From Pseudomonadota bacterium (GTDB lineage Bacteria; Desulfobacterota; Syntrophia; Syntrophales; JADFWA01), in assembly GCA_030596145.1 (NCBI GenBank), contig JAUVKS010000067.1, positions 1 through 8,440 on the forward strand: a DNA stretch of 8,440 nt. The letters are read 5' to 3'. Positions 6,404 through 8,440 of the stretch are shown in pieces. Under the pieces are notes generated by a model. It made no database searches. It saw only the letters and a list, made by a program, of their open reading frames with translations, and was not told the origin of the DNA. A program made the position numbers and the translations under genes. Positions within the stretch are counted from its first letter, which is position 1. Each line of letters begins with the position of its first letter.

Positions 6404-7539
6404 TCCCGGCAAGAGGATATATTCAGAAGTAGTCCCACCGTTGCCAGGCTCATAATCAATGATGTTCCTCCGTAGCTAATAAAAGGAAGTACCAACCCTT
6501 TGGTCGGAATCAATCCCATAACTGCGGCCATATTTATAACTACCTCAAGGGCGATGATTATTGTTAGGCCAGAAGCCAAAAGAGTTCCAAAGAGGTCGGC
6601 TGCTGTGTATGAAATTATAAATCCCTGGAAGACAAGAATGGCAAACAAGATGATAACGATTGTAACCCCGATGAAGCCAGTTTCCTCTGCGATGACCGAA
6701 AGTATAAAATCTGTATGCGGTTCAGGGAGATAGAAGAGCTTCTGCATGCCGTTCCCAAGCCCGGTACCAAACATCCCACCGGAGCCGAAAGAAAGTAGGG
6801 ACTGAATAATCTGAAATCCTGATTTCATAGGATCCTTCCATGGATCGAGGAAACTCATGAACCGTTCCAATCGGTAACCCTTATGCGTAATCAGGATAAA
6901 CCCTGCCGGGACTAACAAGGTTACGAGACCAGTCAGGTGTAAAATTCTGTTTCCAGCTAAATAAAACATAAATATTAATATCATTACCATGATTGCTGCT
7001 GTTCCAAAGTCAGGTTGTAGCAGCACAAGACAGATAATGATGGACGTTATTATAAAAGGGGCCACGAAACCCCGGCTGAACTCCCTTATATGTTCCTCTT
7101 TCTTTGTCAGGAAATGTGCTAGGAAGAGTACCAAACATACCTTTACAAGTTCCGTCACCTGGAATGAGAACACCCCGACATCAAGCCATCTTGTAGCACC
7201 ACCTACCCTGATCCCCATTTGAGGAATCAGAAGCAGAGAAAGAAGAGCAATGGAGAGTAAAATACTCAAATAAGCAACTTTTCTGAAATAACGGTAGGGT
7301 ATCTTGGACAATATAACCATTACTCCAAGTCCGAAGACGACAAAGAGGATCTGTTTTTTGAGAAAGTAGTATCCATCTCCGAACCTCTCTGCGGCGATAA
7401 CTGAGCTTGAACTGTATATCATCACCGTACCAACGGTAACGAGTATCAGGGTCACAAGAAGGAGAATGATATCAGGCCCGCCAGTTATAGCCAGGAATGA
7501 GTGGGTGGATCTCTTTTCGGTTAAATAAAGCTCAGCCAT
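6400..7539 (-). CDS. ftsW: FtsW, septal SEDS peptidoglycan glycosyltransferase
   Basis: Polytopic inner-membrane SEDS protein that polymerises lipid II at the septum together with its class B PBP partner (FtsI). The 379 residues are strongly hydrophobic, consistent with about ten transmembrane helices after a short polar N-terminus (1-20). Family motifs: GGATRWLDVGVFSFQVTELVKV (113-134), LLQPDFGTA (173-181), the large external loop GSGGMFGTGLGNGMQKLFYLPEPHTDF (252-278) and MGLIPTKGLVLPFISYGGTSLI (341-362). Asp277 in HTDF aligns with the essential SEDS aspartate (E. coli FtsW Asp297). Position in the dcw cluster next to murG and murD favours FtsW over RodA. The start lies one base after the murD stop, with GAGG in the murD end as ribosome binding site. 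The stop overlaps the murG start region. The C-terminal tail after the last helix is short. Confidence 0.96.
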   Translation of the reverse strand: MAELYLTEKRSTHSFLAITGGPDIILLLVTLILVTVGTVMIYSSSSVIAAERFGDGYYFLKKQILFVVFGLGVMVILSKIPYRYFRKVAYLSILLSIALLSLLLIPQMGIRVGGATRWLDVGVFSFQVTELVKVCLVLFLAHFLTKKEEHIREFSRGFVAPFIITSIIICLVLLQPDFGTAAIMVMILIFMFYLAGNRILHLTGLVTLLVPAGFILITHKGYRLERFMSFLDPWKDPMKSGFQIIQSLLSFGSGGMFGTGLGNGMQKLFYLPEPHTDFILSVIAEETGFIGVTIVIILFAILVFQGFIISYTAADLFGTLLASGLTIIIALEVVINMAAVMGLIPTKGLVLPFISYGGTSLIMSLATVGLLLNISSCRE

Positions 7540-7540
7540 G

Positions 7541-8440
7541 TTAAAGATTCCTCACGATTTCCTTGAAGGCTCTTCCACGTTCCTCATAATTTGCAAACTC
7601 ATCAAAACTCGCACATCCGGGGGAGAGCAGCACAACATCACCGGAAGAGGAATGATTACAGGCAAGGATGGCCGCATCCTTAAGGGAGGTTGCAAGTTTG
7701 GTTGGAACTATACCGCCGATAAAGGATTTTATCTGTTCTTTAGCCTCGCCAAACAAGACAAGTTCTTTAACCTTTTTCCTGATGAGCCCGGACAGTACTT
7801 TGAAATCTCCACCCTTGTCTCGCCCCCCGAGAAGGAGAATTATAGGTTCGGAAAATGTCTCCAGGGCTCTGGCGACCGCACCCACATTGGTGGCTTTGGA
7901 GTCGTTATAAAAAACCACTCCTCCTTTTTGACCGGCAAATTCTATTCTGTGTGGTATTCCTTTGAAGCCCTCCACCGCAGTAATAATATCAGAGGGACGG
8001 CAACCACATCTTCTGGCAGCGATTACCGCGGCCATGACGTTTTCTATATTATGAGTACCGGGAAGTCTTATCATCTCAAGTGGATATTTTTCATTGCCAA
8101 ATCTCAAAACCCCATCATCAAGGAAAATTCCTTCCGTTGGTTTTTTGGAAGAGCTGAAATACTTAACCTCGGCCCGAATTCTTTTTGAAAGTGACGATGA
8201 TAGCGGATCATCCGCATTGAGTATGGCGAGATCATCATTGTTTTGATTCTTGAAAATCCTTTCTTTGATTGAGTAATACTCTTCGAAAGTTTCATGGTAA
8301 TCTAAATGGTCACGGGTTGTGTTCAGGAGTATAGATATAAGAGGACTGAAAAGATCAACCCACTGCAGCTGGAAACTGCTTACCTCCACCACCACATAGT
8401 CGTCTTCCTGTCTTCCGTTTACATAGTCTATCAAGGGATT
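7541..8440 (-). CDS. murD: UDP-N-acetylmuramoylalanine--D-glutamate ligase MurD, 5' part outside the window
   Basis: Cytoplasmic ATP-dependent ligase that adds D-glutamate to UDP-MurNAc-L-Ala. The frame is open through the window edge, giving the C-terminal 299 residues; MurD is usually about 450, so the UDP-binding domain and P-loop lie outside. The visible part begins NPLIDYV, matching the family GNIGNPL region, so the in-frame TTG at 8434 is an internal leucine and not a start. Numbering from the window edge: EVSSFQL (19-25), NTTRDHLDYH (40-49, where families usually have NITPDHLDRH), LPGTHNIENVMAA (126-138), HRIEF (164-168), NDSKATN (179-185), LLGGRDKGGDF (203-213) and LLSPGCASFDEF (271-282). 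NDSKATN and SPxCASFD are diagnostic of MurD against MurC, E and F. It ends one base before ftsW. Confidence 0.97.
   Translation of the reverse strand, partial: NPLIDYVNGRQEDDYVVVEVSSFQLQWVDLFSPLISILLNTTRDHLDYHETFEEYYSIKERIFKNQNNDDLAILNADDPLSSSLSKRIRAEVKYFSSSKKPTEGIFLDDGVLRFGNEKYPLEMIRLPGTHNIENVMAAVIAARRCGCRPSDIITAVEGFKGIPHRIEFAGQKGGVVFYNDSKATNVGAVARALETFSEPIILLLGGRDKGGDFKVLSGLIRKKVKELVLFGEAKEQIKSFIGGIVPTKLATSLKDAAILACNHSSSGDVVLLSPGCASFDEFANYEERGRAFKEIVRNL

Noticed and set aside
7538..8188. A 216-codon plus-strand open frame opposite murD
   Set aside because: It lies wholly antisense to well-conserved MurD motifs, its translation resembles no family I recognise, and it has no suitable ribosome binding site or neighbouring plus-strand genes.
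8432..8434. TTG as the start of a 297-residue MurD
   Set aside because: The frame stays open to the window edge and the upstream codons continue the family GNIGNPL motif, so the gene is cut by the window.

Overview
The window is a stretch of a bacterial dcw (division and cell wall) cluster, with every gene on the minus strand. In transcription order, from the high-coordinate end to the low-coordinate end, it reads: murD (5' part outside the window), ftsW, murG, a repeat, murC, murB, ftsQ, a second repeat, ftsA, ftsZ (3' part outside the window). I see no credible gene on the plus strand, no tRNA or rRNA, no CRISPR array and no transposase. Base composition looks moderate. The gene order, the Gram-negative style of the proteins and the absence of ddl between murB and ftsQ suggest a Desulfobacterota/Deltaproteobacteria-like organism, but that placement is inference from general impression.

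Layout: positions 8440-7541 hold murD. ftsW (7539-6400) follows after 1 base. murG starts within or just after the ftsW stop and ends at 5303. A gap of 114 bases (5189-5302) is filled by an inverted-repeat element. murC (5188-3797), murB (3796-2882) and ftsQ (2882-2076) then abut or overlap. A 200-base gap (1876-2075) holds a second, related element. ftsA (1875-646) and ftsZ (633 to beyond position 1) are 12 bases apart, and the ftsA stop codon sits inside the ftsZ ribosome binding site.

Function: MurC, MurB and MurD act in cytoplasmic assembly of UDP-MurNAc-peptide. MurG makes lipid II from lipid I at the inner membrane face. FtsW polymerises lipid II at the septum. FtsQ, FtsA and FtsZ belong to the divisome that places that synthesis. 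The tight spacing suggests one operon with translational coupling.

The proteins are conventional. The only structure the genes do not explain is the pair of dispersed elements in the only two sizeable intergenic gaps. They share a 52-base block (46 of 52 identical) in opposite orientations, are built from CTAAAGT/ACTTTAG words arranged as inverted repeats, and overlap the 3' ends of murG and ftsQ, providing their stop codons. I found no convincing new multi-gene system here.
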